A program made the translations under genes and the position numbers. 64,000 bases of DNA, taken from NCBI RefSeq assembly GCF_002139875.1, contig NZ_CP018793.1:496001-560000 (forward strand). Reading direction: 5' to 3'. Below the pieces are notes generated by a model that saw only the letters and a program-made list of their open reading frames with translations, ran no database searches and was not told where the DNA came from. Positions 45,188-55,678 of the stretch are shown one piece after another. Numbering within the stretch: position 1 is the stretch's first letter; each line of letters begins with the position of its first letter. Source of the stretch: Campylobacter vicugnae. GTDB lineage: Bacteria; Campylobacterota; Campylobacteria; Campylobacterales; Campylobacteraceae.

Positions 45188-46461
45188 GAGTAGAGCCTTT
45201 AAAATCTAAATTTGATGTGGAATTTGATTTAGTTTCTACTGATAAATCTATCAGTCACAGATGTGCTATATTTTCTCTTTTAAGCGATGAGACGAGTGTG
45301 ATTAGCAACTATCTTGAGGCTGAAGATACACTAAACTCGCTAGCTATTGCCTCAAAGCTTGGTGCTAAGGTTGAAAAGATTGATGATAAATATCATATTA
45401 CTCCACCAGCACAAATTAGCTCAGCTAAATCTATTTTAGAGTGTGGTAACTCAGGAACTGCGATGAGAATATATATGGGACTTTTGGCTGGTTGTGATGG
45501 ATTTTATGTATTAAGCGGTGATGAGTATTTAAATGAGCGTCCAATGAGGCGTGTAGCTGATCCACTGATTAAAATAGGTGCTAAAATTGATGGTAGAGAC
45601 AAAGCAAATAAAGCTCCAATTGCTATTCGCGGTGGAAATTTGGAATATTTTAATTATGATTCAGCAATTGCTTCAGCACAGGTTAAAAGCGCTCTGATTT
45701 TAGCTGGTTTATGTGCTAAGGGATGCGAGTTTAGCGAACCAGAATTAAGTCGTGATCATAGTGAGCGAATGCTAAAAGGAATGGGAGCAGATATTAGCTA
45801 TGAAGATGGTAAAATTATTGTAAAACCACTAGGATCAAAAAAGCTAAAACCTCTTATAATGAGTGTGCCAAATGATCCTAGTTCATGCTTTTTTTATGCT
45901 GTAGCAGCAGCTATTACTCCAGGTGCTAGAGTTAAATTTAAAAATATATTATTAAATAAAACTAGAATTGAAGCTTATAAAGTCTTAGAAAAAATGGGAG
46001 CAAAAATTAGCTATACAATTACTAGTAGCCAGTATGAAGATATTGGAGATATAGAGATTATCGGTGATAAATTAGAAGCTATTAGCGTAGATGATAATAT
46101 TTCGTGGTTAATCGATGAAGCTCCAGCTCTTGCTATTGCTTTTGCTTGTGCTAGTGGCAAAAGTGAGCTAAGAAATGCAGCTGAATTAAGAGTAAAAGAG
46201 TGCGATAGAATCACAGTAACTATAAATGCATTAAAGGCTTGCGGTATAGAAGCGGGTGAGTATGAAGATGGATTTTGGGTTGTTGGATCTAAGCCAAAAA
46301 GAGCGCTTATTGATAGCCATGGAGACCATAGAATAGCTATGAGTTTTGCAGTGCTTGGACTAAAGTGTGGAATGGATATATCAAAAAGTGAATTTATAGC
46401 TACATCGTTTCCTAAATTTAGTCACTTTTTAAGATCTTTAGGAGCTAAAGTTGAAGATTGA
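45184..46461 (+). CDS. aroA: 3-phosphoshikimate 1-carboxyvinyltransferase (EPSP synthase)
   Basis: 425 residues. Motifs: STDKSISHRCAIFSLL, LECGNSGTAMRIYMGLLAG, LSGDEYLNERPMRRV, and the C-terminal DSHGDHRIAMSFAVLGL. It makes EPSP on the way to chorismate. It overlaps pheT and ispH, so the order pheS-pheT-aroA-ispH is one operon. Confidence 0.97.
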   Translation: MRVEPLKSKFDVEFDLVSTDKSISHRCAIFSLLSDETSVISNYLEAEDTLNSLAIASKLGAKVEKIDDKYHITPPAQISSAKSILECGNSGTAMRIYMGLLAGCDGFYVLSGDEYLNERPMRRVADPLIKIGAKIDGRDKANKAPIAIRGGNLEYFNYDSAIASAQVKSALILAGLCAKGCEFSEPELSRDHSERMLKGMGADISYEDGKIIVKPLGSKKLKPLIMSVPNDPSSCFFYAVAAAITPGARVKFKNILLNKTRIEAYKVLEKMGAKISYTITSSQYEDIGDIEIIGDKLEAISVDDNISWLIDEAPALAIAFACASGKSELRNAAELRVKECDRITVTINALKACGIEAGEYEDGFWVVGSKPKRALIDSHGDHRIAMSFAVLGLKCGMDISKSEFIATSFPKFSHFLRSLGAKVED

Positions 46462-47308
46462 ACTTGCTAAAAATTATGGATTTTGTTTTGGTGTTAAAAG
46501 AGCTATAAAGATTGCTGAAAACTCTGCAGGATCAAAAGATTCTACATCAGCAACAATTGGTGAATTAATTCATAATAGCTTAGAAATTGATAGGCTAAAG
46601 GATAATTTTAGAGTTAAGACCTTAAAAAATATAAACGAATTAACTGATGAAAAAAGGGCAATTATCCGAACTCATGGCATTACAAAAGGTGATTTAGAAA
46701 GATTAAAAACTACTGGGATAGAGGTAATAGATGCTACATGTCCATTTGTTACTAAACCGCAAAATATTGCTGAAAAGATGAGCAATGAAGGTTATGAAAT
46801 TGTAATATTTGGAGATATTAACCATCCTGAAGTGCGCGGTGTAATGAGTTATTCAACCAAGCCTGTACATGTAGTGCTATCTCAAGAGGAGTTAGCAGGC
46901 GCTAAATTACCGCAAAAAGTAGCCGTAATCTCTCAAACTACTAAAAAAATTGAGGAGTTTATGACTATTGTAACGCACCTTATGCAAAGGGTAAAAGAGG
47001 TTAGAGTATTTAATACTATATGTAATGCAACATTAGAAAACCAAGAAGCTGTAAGAGAGTTAGCCTCAAAAGCTGATGTAATGGTAATTGTAGGTGGTAA
47101 AAACTCTTCAAATACTAAACAACTATATTTAATTTCTAAAAATTTATGTAAAGATAGCTATCTAATTGAGAGTCAAGAAGAGTTAAATTCAAGTTGGTTT
47201 AAAAATAAAAAGCATTGTGGTGTAAGTGCTGGAGCTAGTACGCCTGAATGGGTTATTCAAAATGTTATAAAAGAGCTTGAAAATATCGATAAAATTTATA
47301 ATAGTTAA
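46451..47308 (+). CDS. ispH: 4-hydroxy-3-methylbut-2-enyl diphosphate reductase
   Basis: 285 residues from TTG 46451. The three iron-sulfur cysteines are in GFCFGVKRAI, DATCPFVTKP and NTICNATLENQEA. It makes isopentenyl and dimethylallyl diphosphate in the last step of the MEP pathway. Start lies inside the aroA end (11-bp overlap). Confidence 0.96.
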   Translation: MKIELAKNYGFCFGVKRAIKIAENSAGSKDSTSATIGELIHNSLEIDRLKDNFRVKTLKNINELTDEKRAIIRTHGITKGDLERLKTTGIEVIDATCPFVTKPQNIAEKMSNEGYEIVIFGDINHPEVRGVMSYSTKPVHVVLSQEELAGAKLPQKVAVISQTTKKIEEFMTIVTHLMQRVKEVRVFNTICNATLENQEAVRELASKADVMVIVGGKNSSNTKQLYLISKNLCKDSYLIESQEELNSSWFKNKKHCGVSAGASTPEWVIQNVIKELENIDKIYNS

Positions 47309-47314
47309 TATAAT
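47309..47314 (+). promoter_or_regulatory. Candidate -10 box for rpsA
   Basis: TATAAT directly behind the ispH stop, about 78 bp before ATG 47392. A second TATAAT lies at 47297-47302 in the ispH end. The space after it contains GCACTTAAATGC, a small dyad. Confidence 0.4.
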
Positions 47315-47391
47315 ATAAAGCTAAAAAAAGGTAAAATTTAGCACTTAAATGCTGTAAAGCAGAAAGAAAATCTATAGATAAAAGGAACAAG

Positions 47392-49062
47392 ATGGCTGAG
47401 GCGAAAAAATTCGTTCATAATGACATTGACAAAATCGATCTAGAAGAAGATTTTGCTACTATGTTTGAAGAGTCTTTAAAAAGTGAAGAGGCTACTGTGT
47501 GCGATGGTGTCATCGTTAATATAAAAGATGATGAAGTATATGTAGATGTACGCAAAAAATCTGAAGGTGTAATGAGTATATCTGAAATTACCGATGAAAA
47601 TGGAAATTTGTTATTTAACATTGGTGATAGTATTAAAGTAGCAGTAACTGGCTCTAGAAATGGTAGACCTAGTGTATCGCATAAAAAAGCTCTTAGAAAA
47701 GAGAAAGTAAAAGCGTTCATAGATAACTTCAATGAAGATGCTGAAAATATATTTGATGTAAAAATTATATCAAAAAATAAGGGTGGTTTTGTTGCTGTTA
47801 ATGATGAAGGTATTGAGTTTTTTATGCCTAAATCACAAAGTGGATTTAAAGATTCAAATCAAGCTATGAATAAGAGCTTTAAAGTTAAAGTGATCAAAAT
47901 TGATAAAGATGATCAAAGTATCATTGTATCACGCAAAAAACTAGTTGATGAAGATAGAAAAAAACGCAAAGAGATAGTATCAGCAATTTTAGAAAATACA
48001 GATGTAATAGAAGGTACTATTAAAAAAATCACTACATATGGTATGTTTGTTGATGTAGGCGGTATAGATGGCTTAGTTCATTATAGTGAAATTAGCTATA
48101 AAGGTCCGGTAAATCCAAATACTTTATATAAAGAGGGTGATAAAGTAGATGTAAAAATTATTAAATATGATAATGAGAAAAAACATCTATCTTTATCTAT
48201 TAAAGCTGCTACTCCAGATCCTTGGGATGAGATTAAAGATGGCCTAGAAGTAGGTGATACAATTAAGGTAACTGTAAGCAATATTGAGCCTTATGGTGCT
48301 TTTGTTGATTTGGGTAATGATATCGAAGGATTCTTACATATTAGTGAAATTTCATGGGATAAAAATATTAAAAACCCAAAAGAATTTATAAAAGAAAATG
48401 AAGAACTAGATGTTGAAGTTATCGAGATTAATCCAGTTAGTCGCCGTTTAAGAGTTAGCCTTAAAAATTTATTGCCAAAACCATTTGATGAGTTTAGCTC
48501 TAAATTTAAAGAGGGCGATGTGGTAAAAGGTGTAGTAACTACATTGACTAATTTTGGTGCTTTTGTTAGAGTTGGCGGCTTAGAAGGATTATTGCATAAT
48601 GAAGATTCTTCTTGGGATCGCAATGATAAATGTAAAGATATATTTAAAGCTGGTGATGAAGTAGAAGTAAAAATAATTAAAATTGATCCAAAAGAGCAAA
48701 AAATATCTCTAAGTCAAAAAGATTTAAAAGCTAGTCCAGCTATGGAGTACGCTAAATCTCACTCTGTGGGCGATATTGTTAATGGAACTATAAGAGATAT
48801 TAAAGATTTTGGTATTTTTGTAAGCCTAGATGGCAATGTAGATGCGCTAATCCGTAAAGAAGATATTGGATCGCTTGATATTGATTCTTTAAAAGTTGGA
48901 GATAGCATAGAAGCTGCTATTGCTTTTATTGATGAGAAAAAAAATAGAATTCGCCTAAGTGTAAAAAGATTAGCTAAACAAAAAGAGCGTGAAGTCTTAA
49001 ATGAGATCAATGATGATGATAAAATGACACTTGGTGATATTATTAAAGAGCAATTAGCATAA
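47392..49062 (+). CDS. rpsA: Ribosomal protein S1
   Basis: 556 residues with six S1 repeats. The last four are easy to see: ITTYGMFVDVGGIDGLVHYSEI, NIEPYGAFVDLGNDIEGFLHISEI, TLTNFGAFVRVGGLEGLLHNED and IKDFGIFVSLDGNVDALIRKED. The first two are degenerate, as in other S1 proteins, and serve ribosome docking. It unwinds mRNA at the 30S subunit. Preceded by AAAGGAACAAG. Confidence 0.95.
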   Translation: MAEAKKFVHNDIDKIDLEEDFATMFEESLKSEEATVCDGVIVNIKDDEVYVDVRKKSEGVMSISEITDENGNLLFNIGDSIKVAVTGSRNGRPSVSHKKALRKEKVKAFIDNFNEDAENIFDVKIISKNKGGFVAVNDEGIEFFMPKSQSGFKDSNQAMNKSFKVKVIKIDKDDQSIIVSRKKLVDEDRKKRKEIVSAILENTDVIEGTIKKITTYGMFVDVGGIDGLVHYSEISYKGPVNPNTLYKEGDKVDVKIIKYDNEKKHLSLSIKAATPDPWDEIKDGLEVGDTIKVTVSNIEPYGAFVDLGNDIEGFLHISEISWDKNIKNPKEFIKENEELDVEVIEINPVSRRLRVSLKNLLPKPFDEFSSKFKEGDVVKGVVTTLTNFGAFVRVGGLEGLLHNEDSSWDRNDKCKDIFKAGDEVEVKIIKIDPKEQKISLSQKDLKASPAMEYAKSHSVGDIVNGTIRDIKDFGIFVSLDGNVDALIRKEDIGSLDIDSLKVGDSIEAAIAFIDEKKNRIRLSVKRLAKQKEREVLNEINDDDKMTLGDIIKEQLA

Positions 49063-49069
49063 TTAAGTT

Positions 49070-49558
49070 ATGAAAACTAACAGCCTTTATCTAATTTTAG
49101 CTGTTATATTTGTAGTAGTTTTTGGTGGATTTATAGCCCTTTTTGTCTATGCAAATTTAGGGCTATCTTCACCATTTGTTTGGACTACTAATAATAATGT
49201 AAATTTAGAATATAATTACCAAAAATCTGATAATTGGCTTGAAAAGATTGCAGAGTTTAAAAATAATAGCTCTGTTTTACCTACAAATTTAATGATAATT
49301 AATATAGAAGAGAAGAAAACATTTGCAAACAATAAATCTTCTAAACAGTATATATTAGTTATTAATAGATGTGATTTTTATTCTATGTTTTGTATAAATA
49401 GGGTTTTTAAAGATTTTAATTTAAATTTCACCGTAGTAAAAAATGGTGATATAGCTACTATTTATATAGATACAGATAATAAAGATATAGCCTTAGATGT
49501 AGTTAATGGACTAAAAAAATATAATATTCATACAACTTTAAAGGAAATTAACCTATGA
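49070..49558 (+). CDS. Small membrane-anchored protein of unknown function
   Basis: 162 residues with one N-terminal membrane segment (LYLILAVIFVVVFGGFIALFVYA) and a soluble part facing the periplasm. The soluble part has two nearby cysteines (NRCDFYSMFCINRVF). I do not recognise a family; a similar gene lies between rpsA and serA in Campylobacter. It overlaps serA by 4 bp (ATGA). Confidence 0.7.
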   Translation: MKTNSLYLILAVIFVVVFGGFIALFVYANLGLSSPFVWTTNNNVNLEYNYQKSDNWLEKIAEFKNNSSVLPTNLMIINIEEKKTFANNKSSKQYILVINRCDFYSMFCINRVFKDFNLNFTVVKNGDIATIYIDTDNKDIALDVVNGLKKYNIHTTLKEINL

Positions 49559-51138
49559 AAACAGTTATAGTATGCGATGCTATTCATCCAGTAGGGTTTG
49601 AGATTTTAAACGCTCAAAATGATATAAAGGTTATCGATGCTGTAGATATGCCAAAAGATAAGCTTTTAGATATTTTAGGTGAAGCTGATGTAGCTATCAC
49701 TCGTAGTTCAACTGATTGTGGTGAGAAATTTATAAATGCAGCTACTAAGCTAAAAGCTTTAGTTCGTGCTGGTGTGGGTGTAGATAATGTAGATATAGAT
49801 GGCTTTTCTAAAAAGGGAATTATAGTTATGAATGTACCTACAGCTAATACAATTGCAGCTGTAGAGATGACTATGTGTCACCTATTAAATAGTGCTAGAA
49901 ATTATATCAATTCTGTAAATGATCTACAACAAGATCGTGTTTGGAAACGTGAAAAATGGTATGGAAATGAGCTTTATGGCAAAACCTTAGGAGTTATCGG
50001 TTTTGGTAATATTGGCTCTAGAGTAGCATATAGAAGTCTTGCTTTTGGTATGAAAGTTATAGCTTATGATCCATATATTGATCCTAGCAAAGCTACTGAT
50101 ATGGGAGCTACATATACTACTAATTTTGATGATATTTTAGGTTGTGATTTTATTACAATTCATACACCAAAAAATAAAGAGACTACAAATATGGTAGATG
50201 AAGAGCAAATTGCCAAAATGAAAGATGGTGTAAGACTTATTAACTGCGCTCGTGGTGGCTTATATAATGAAGATGCGCTTTATAAGAATTTAAAAAGCGG
50301 TAAGATCGCTTATGCTGGTATAGATGTATTTGTCAAAGAGCCAGGAAATGATCATCCATTGCTAGATTTAAATAATGTAAGCGCTACTCCACACCTAGGT
50401 GCTAATACATATGAATCACAAAAAAATATCGCTATTGATGCAGCTGAACAAGCTATTAGCGCTGCAAGAGGCATTTGCTATCCAAATGCTTTAAATTTAC
50501 CTGTTAAGGTTGAGGATCTACCTCCATTTGTAGCACCTTATACAGAGCTTTTACCTAAGATGGCGTATTTTGCATCTCAACTTATTGGCAAAAAACAGAT
50601 TAAAGCTATTAGATTAGAGCTTGAAGGCGAAGTATCAGACTATGCTGAACCGATGTTATCATTTGCTATTGCAGGTGCGTTAAAAGATGTATTAGGGGAT
50701 ACTATAAATTATGAAAATGCTACTTTAAAAGCATCTGAAAAAGGTATCGAAGTATCTACAAATGTAGTTCCAGCAAGTGGATATAAAAGCAAGCTAACAG
50801 TTAAACTTATCACAGATGAAGACTCTGTAAGCGTGGGCGGAACTGTATTTAGCGAAACAGAACAAAGAATTGTAAGCGTAAATGGATTTAAGACTGATTT
50901 TAAACCAAAAGGCAGAATGATAGTATTTAAAAACCGCGATATCCCAGGCGTTATTAGTGATATTAGTGGTATTTTAGCTAAAGCTAAGATTAATATTGCT
51001 GATTTTAGACTAGGTAGAGACAATGATGGTTTTGCTTTAGCAGTTATACTAGTAGATGAAGATATTCAAAAAGATATTCTAGATCAACTAAATGCACTTG
51101 AAGCATGTGTATGGGCTAGATATGCGGTATTAATTTAA
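49555..51138 (+). CDS. serA: D-3-phosphoglycerate dehydrogenase
   Basis: 527 residues, the long type. Substrate-binding region with [15 protein letters not shown]-binding [31 protein letters not shown], catalytic [14 protein letters not shown] and [13 protein letters not shown], an intervening ASB-like domain and a C-terminal ACT domain ([22 protein letters not shown]). It starts serine synthesis; the ACT domain suggests feedback by serine. Confidence 0.96.
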   Translation: MKTVIVCDAIHPVGFEILNAQNDIKVIDAVDMPKDKLLDILGEADVAITRSSTDCGEKFINAATKLKALVRAGVGVDNVDIDGFSKKGIIVMNVPTANTIAAVEMTMCHLLNSARNYINSVNDLQQDRVWKREKWYGNELYGKTLGVIGFGNIGSRVAYRSLAFGMKVIAYDPYIDPSKATDMGATYTTNFDDILGCDFITIHTPKNKETTNMVDEEQIAKMKDGVRLINCARGGLYNEDALYKNLKSGKIAYAGIDVFVKEPGNDHPLLDLNNVSATPHLGANTYESQKNIAIDAAEQAISAARGICYPNALNLPVKVEDLPPFVAPYTELLPKMAYFASQLIGKKQIKAIRLELEGEVSDYAEPMLSFAIAGALKDVLGDTINYENATLKASEKGIEVSTNVVPASGYKSKLTVKLITDEDSVSVGGTVFSETEQRIVSVNGFKTDFKPKGRMIVFKNRDIPGVISDISGILAKAKINIADFRLGRDNDGFALAVILVDEDIQKDILDQLNALEACVWARYAVLI

Positions 51139-51149
51139 AAGGAGAAAAT

Positions 51150-51719
51150 ATGGCAACATACTCTATGGGAGACCTTAAAAAAGGCTTAAAAATTGAACTT
51201 GATGGAAAGCCTTATAAAATTGTTGAGTATCAACATGTAAAACCTGGAAAAGGCGCAGCATTTGTACGCGTAAAAATTAAATCATTCATTGATGGTAAAG
51301 TATTAGAAAAAACTTTCCATGCCGGCGATAAATGTGAGGCTCCAAATTTAGTAGAAAAAGAGATGCAATATCTATATGATGATGGTGAGTATTGTCAATT
51401 TATGGATGTTGAATCATATGAGCAAGTAGCAATAGCTGATGAGGATATTGGTGATGCGAAAAAATGGATGATAGATGGTATGATGGTTCAAATTCTATTC
51501 CATAATGGTAAAGCAATTGGCGTAGAGGTTCCGCAAGTTGTTGAGCTTAAGATTATTGAAACTCAGCCAAATTTCAAAGGCGATACTCAAGGAAGCAATA
51601 AAAAACCAGCCACTTTAGAAAGCGGTGCTGTAGTTCAAATACCATTTCATGTACTAGAAGGCGAGGTAATTCGTGTTGATACTGTGCGTGGAGAGTATAT
51701 CGAAAGAGCAAATAAATAA
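51150..51719 (+). CDS. efp: Translation elongation factor P
   Basis: 189 residues, the usual three-barrel form. The loop [13 protein letters not shown] carries the lysine (residue 34) which in many species is modified to act at the peptidyl-transferase site. It rescues ribosomes stalled at polyproline. Starts after AAAGGAG, 11 bp behind serA, and is followed by a terminator. Confidence 0.97.
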   Translation: MATYSMGDLKKGLKIELDGKPYKIVEYQHVKPGKGAAFVRVKIKSFIDGKVLEKTFHAGDKCEAPNLVEKEMQYLYDDGEYCQFMDVESYEQVAIADEDIGDAKKWMIDGMMVQILFHNGKAIGVEVPQVVELKIIETQPNFKGDTQGSNKKPATLESGAVVQIPFHVLEGEVIRVDTVRGEYIERANK

Positions 51720-51728
51720 TACCTCTTA

Positions 51729-51754
51729 CTCCTTGCAAAACTTTTTGCAAGGAG
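51729..51754 (+). terminator. Terminator behind efp
   Basis: Stem CTCCTTGCAAAA/TTTTGCAAGGAG closely behind the efp stop, followed by CTTCTTATAATTT. Strong GC-containing stem in an AT-rich background. Confidence 0.75.
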
Positions 51755-51839
51755 CTTCTTATAATTTATTTTAAACTTATACTATTTTAATATTTTATTA
51801 GATAAAATTTAACTCTAATTTATCAATATAGGGGTATCT

Positions 51840-52394
51840 ATGAAAAGATTGATATATGGAGTTTTGTTGTTAATTTTAGCTTTTGGTGCCTATTTTTTAG
51901 TTGATAGTAAGCTAAAAATTGCTAAGTATAATTTTGATGCTAATAGTACTATTGGCAAAGTCAATATAACAAGCTTTAAAGACGAGTATAAGATTTTATA
52001 TTTTGGATATACATTTTGTCCTGATATTTGCCCATCAACTCTTACTATTTTATCATCAGTAATTGATGAAATGGGACTTAATGATAAGATTAAGATTTTA
52101 TTTGTTACGCTTGATCTTCAAAGAGATAATGAAAAAGAGTGTGATGAATTTGCTAAATATTTTTATGCTAATTCAGTTTGTTTAAAAATGCAAGATAGTG
52201 AGCTAAAAAAAGTAACCAAAAATTATAATGCAAAATATGAACTTGTAAATTTGCAAGATTCGGCTATGGATTACAGCGTAGCTCATAGCTCTTCAGTTTA
52301 TCTATTTAAAAGAAATGGACAATTTTATAAAGAGATCTCAAATTTAACCAAAGATGAGATTAAAAAAGAGATTTTAGAGCTAACTAAAGATTAA
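51840..52394 (+). CDS. SCO1/SenC-like copper/redox protein
   Basis: 184 residues with an N-terminal membrane anchor (LIYGVLLLILAFGAYFLV) and a thioredoxin-like domain. The motif FCPDICPSTL gives the CxxxC copper site and VAHSSSVYLF the distant histidine ligand. SCO proteins help copper insertion into cytochrome oxidase or act in redox protection. The 3' end overlaps rodA by 4 bp on the other strand. Confidence 0.92.
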   Translation: MKRLIYGVLLLILAFGAYFLVDSKLKIAKYNFDANSTIGKVNITSFKDEYKILYFGYTFCPDICPSTLTILSSVIDEMGLNDKIKILFVTLDLQRDNEKECDEFAKYFYANSVCLKMQDSELKKVTKNYNAKYELVNLQDSAMDYSVAHSSSVYLFKRNGQFYKEISNLTKDEIKKEILELTKD

Positions 52395-53497
52395 AAATTA
52401 ATCTTAACAAATCTATTGGTCTTATCAAATCTAAAGGTCAATAGATTTTGTAAAATCCCAAATAGACACATAAAGGTTATAAAGCTACTTCCACCATAGC
52501 TATAAAACGGCAACGGAATCCCTACTACTGGCGCAAAACCTATAGTCATAAATATATTTACGCTTACATAGATAAAGATTAGAAGTGCCACAGCACTTAC
52601 TGCAGCCTTGATAAAATACTCATCTTTAAGCTTATAATTTAAGCTTAAAAGGTGCATAATCAAAAAGCCATATAGCATAATTAGTCCTGCACCACCGATA
52701 AATCCATATCTCTCAACAGTGTAGGCAAATATAAAATCACTTGTAGCAATTGGTAGGAATTTAAATTTAGTCTGTGTAGCCTCATCAATGCTTTTGCCAG
52801 TTATTCCGCCATTGCCGATTGCTATAATACTTTGCCTTACTTGATAGCTTGGTTTTTCGCTTATAAAGTCGGCTATTCTCTTTTTTTGATAGTCGTGTAG
52901 ATTTTCATATAAAATTGGCGATAATATACCAATTAATAGTGCTATACTAATCCAAATTTTGCGATTAACGCCTACTATAAATAACACTCCATAGCCAGTA
53001 ATTAATAGCATAAGAGCAGTTCCCAAATCTGGTTCTTTTAATATCAAAATAAATGGAAGTAAGATATAAATACTAAGCTTTAAGAATTGTTTTAAATTAT
53101 AGCCTTCTTCATCTGGTGGAGTTTTTTTGATTAAATATGCTAGCATCAATACAAAAGCAGGTTTCATAATCTCACTTGGCTGAATAGTAAAATTAATAAA
53201 TGGAATCTCAATCCATCTTTGAGCACCAAGTTTGCTAACGCCTACAAACTCAACACTTAGTAGCAAGATAATATTAACCCAATAAATTGATGGAATGAGC
53301 CATTCAAGTTTGCGAATTGGCAGTAGAAAAAATAGCATAAACGCCCCAAATCCAATAATATAATATGCTATCATTTTAGCAGATAATAGGTCGCTTGCTT
53401 CGTTGATTAGGCTATATGAAAGAAAGATAATAGGCAGTATAAGCGCTGGTTGAACATAGTCAAAATGTGTAAAAATTCTCTTATCTAGTAGTATCAA
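52391..53497 (-). CDS. rodA: Rod-shape peptidoglycan glycosyltransferase RodA (SEDS family)
   Basis: 368 residues with about ten membrane segments. SEDS hallmarks: GAQRWIEIPFINFTIQPSEIMK, LKEPDLGTALML, AYTVERYGFIGGAGLI and GIPLPFYSYGGSSF. RodA polymerises glycan strands of the side wall with a class B PBP. FtsW is alike, but the IPFI-N-FTIQPSE and the short ends fit RodA better. Confidence 0.9.
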   Translation of the reverse strand: MILLDKRIFTHFDYVQPALILPIIFLSYSLINEASDLLSAKMIAYYIIGFGAFMLFFLLPIRKLEWLIPSIYWVNIILLLSVEFVGVSKLGAQRWIEIPFINFTIQPSEIMKPAFVLMLAYLIKKTPPDEEGYNLKQFLKLSIYILLPFILILKEPDLGTALMLLITGYGVLFIVGVNRKIWISIALLIGILSPILYENLHDYQKKRIADFISEKPSYQVRQSIIAIGNGGITGKSIDEATQTKFKFLPIATSDFIFAYTVERYGFIGGAGLIMLYGFLIMHLLSLNYKLKDEYFIKAAVSAVALLIFIYVSVNIFMTIGFAPVVGIPLPFYSYGGSSFITFMCLFGILQNLLTFRFDKTNRFVKINF

Positions 53498-53550
53498 AAT
53501 TTAAACCTAAGCAAAAATTGGCTAAAATTCTAGCTAAAAAAGGGTTAATA

Positions 53551-54531
53551 TTGACTGAATTTATATCCTCTAAAAGCACAAGATTAGACCAAGAATTAGC
53601 ATTATATCTTAAGATTTCAAGAAATCAAGTATTAAGCTTAATTAAAGGTGGTAATGTAAGCGTAAATGATAAAGTAGTAACAAAAGCTGGATTTAATCTA
53701 AATTTAGGTGATAAAATTAGCTTTATCTTGCCACAAACAACTCAAATTCAAAGTGAATTTAAAGCTGAGTTTGATGTAGAAATTTTATATGAAGATAGCG
53801 ATATTTTAGTTATTAATAAACCAATTGGCGTTACTGTTCATCCAGCACCAAGTGTAAAAGAGGCTACGCTTGTAGAGTGGCTAAAACAAAAAAATTACAC
53901 CCTCTCAACCATAGGAGGTGTTGAGCGAGCTGGAATTGTTCATCGTTTAGATAAAGGCACAAGTGGAGTAATGGTAGTAGCTAAAAATAATGAATCTCAC
54001 GCAAGTCTAAGCTCTCAGCTAAGTAGTAAAGATATGGGTAGAATTTATTTAGCACTTTGTGATTTACCGCTTAAAGAAAATTGCATAATTGATAGACCAA
54101 TTGGAAGACATCCGCAAAATAGACTAAAAAATACTATAGTAAGTGGAGCAAAGTCGGCTAAATCAGCATTTGCCAATATTTTAACAACTCAAAATAAAAG
54201 GGTAAATTTAATTGCTGCTAAGCTATTTACTGGACGAACTCACCAAATTAGAGTGCATTTAGCAAGCATAAATCGTCATATTTTAGGAGATGATTTATAT
54301 GGTTTTAAGAGCAATAGTGATAGAATAAGCAGAATTTTTTTACATGCTTATATTTTAAGATTGATTCACCCTAGAAGTAATCAAATTATGGAATTTAAAG
54401 CCCCTTTGCCTAATGAGTTTTATGAATTAATTGGCAAAGAAGTTAATAAGGAGATAGTAGATGAGAGTACTACGCCTAGCATCTTGTGCGATATCTTTAG
54501 GGATAGTTCTTACTGGATGTATTGCAACTAA
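53551..54531 (+). CDS. Pseudouridine synthase, RluD family
   Basis: 326 residues from TTG 53551, which has AAAGGG nearby; an in-frame TTG at 53518 is less likely. N-terminal S4 domain (RLDQELALYLKISRNQVLSLIKGGNVSVN), catalytic domain with INKPIGVTVHPAP and HRLDKGTSGVMVVAKN (catalytic Asp). It modifies rRNA, most likely 23S as RluD. The C-terminus runs 71 bp into flpA in another frame; the last 24 residues are translated from that overlap and look unlike the family. Confidence 0.88.
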   Translation: MTEFISSKSTRLDQELALYLKISRNQVLSLIKGGNVSVNDKVVTKAGFNLNLGDKISFILPQTTQIQSEFKAEFDVEILYEDSDILVINKPIGVTVHPAPSVKEATLVEWLKQKNYTLSTIGGVERAGIVHRLDKGTSGVMVVAKNNESHASLSSQLSSKDMGRIYLALCDLPLKENCIIDRPIGRHPQNRLKNTIVSGAKSAKSAFANILTTQNKRVNLIAAKLFTGRTHQIRVHLASINRHILGDDLYGFKSNSDRISRIFLHAYILRLIHPRSNQIMEFKAPLPNEFYELIGKEVNKEIVDESTTPSILCDIFRDSSYWMYCN

Positions 54532-55678
54532 GACTACACAGATAAATCCAGATCTACCTACAATGAGTGGGTTAAAAACTATTAGCGATATTACTGAGAT
54601 TGCTTTTGAATGGCCATTGATGGCTGATGCTAATATTAGCGGATACTATTTATATCGCTCAAATCCAAATGATAATCACCATTTAAATGTAATTGCTAAA
54701 CTTAATGATAAATTTACTACTCACTATGTTGATAGTAATCTAGCTCCTGCGACTGAGTATCTTTACGAGCTTAGAACATATGATGAGTTAGGCAATATCT
54801 CAGGAGAAGGACAAAGAATTAGCGCTTCTACTCAGCCATTAATTGAGTCAGTATCATTTATTCAAGCTATTTATGGTTTGCCAAATAAAATAAAGGTTTT
54901 ATGGCGTCCGCATCCAGATCTTAGAGTAGCCTCATATATATTAGAAAAAAGCTCACTATCTAGCGATCGTTGGCATGAGGTAGCCCGTATTAATGGTAGA
55001 TTAAATGTTGAGTATATAGATAATGATGTAAAAGCTGGACAAAATTATAGATATAGAATTTCAGTAAAAACTTGCAATGGCATAGTTTCAGCACCTAGCA
55101 AGGTAGTTGATGCACAAGCTAAAGCCTTACTAAATATGGTAATGAATTTAAATGCTAGTGTAAATTTACCTAAAAAAATCTTACTAACATGGGAGCCAAA
55201 TTTAAACGAAGATTTTGATCACTATGCAATTTATCGTGCAACTAATGAGATATTTCCTATGACAAAGATTGCTACAACTATAGATGTAGCTTATGAAGAT
55301 TTAGTTAATGATAATGGAGTAAATTATTATTATAAAGTTACAGCTGTAGATAAAGATGGATTAGAAAGTCCGCGTCAAAACGCCCCAGTAGTAGGCTCTA
55401 CGCTATCAGCACCTAAAGAGCCAGTATTTAATTATGCTAGATTTAATGATTCAGCAATAGAACTTAGCTGGAATATTAGTAGTGATTCAAGGGCAGTAAA
55501 ATATAAAATTACTAAATCAAGCAAACAAGGCCAAGATATTATATATGATGTAGTTGGTCAAAGTTATAGTGATTTTAATATCCAAAGAGGCGTAGAATAT
55601 ACATATAAGATTCAAGCCATAGATGAGTATGGAATAGAGTCTAAATATAGTAAAAAAGCAGTGGTGATAACTAAATAA
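54461..55678 (+). CDS. flpA: Fibronectin type III lipoprotein FlpA
   Basis: 405 residues. Signal peptide and lipobox (SLGIVLTGCIATK, Cys20 region). The mature part has FN3-type repeats: ISGYYLYRSNP, VASYILEKSSLSSDRW, DHYAIYRATNEIF, VKYKITKSSKQGQ with the recurring strand motif Y-x-Y-x-[VI]. In Campylobacter jejuni FlpA is an outer-membrane adhesin that binds fibronectin and sits in the same gene order before trmB, which supports the name. Overlaps trmB by 1 bp. Confidence 0.88.
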   Translation: MRVLRLASCAISLGIVLTGCIATKTTQINPDLPTMSGLKTISDITEIAFEWPLMADANISGYYLYRSNPNDNHHLNVIAKLNDKFTTHYVDSNLAPATEYLYELRTYDELGNISGEGQRISASTQPLIESVSFIQAIYGLPNKIKVLWRPHPDLRVASYILEKSSLSSDRWHEVARINGRLNVEYIDNDVKAGQNYRYRISVKTCNGIVSAPSKVVDAQAKALLNMVMNLNASVNLPKKILLTWEPNLNEDFDHYAIYRATNEIFPMTKIATTIDVAYEDLVNDNGVNYYYKVTAVDKDGLESPRQNAPVVGSTLSAPKEPVFNYARFNDSAIELSWNISSDSRAVKYKITKSSKQGQDIIYDVVGQSYSDFNIQRGVEYTYKIQAIDEYGIESKYSKKAVVITK

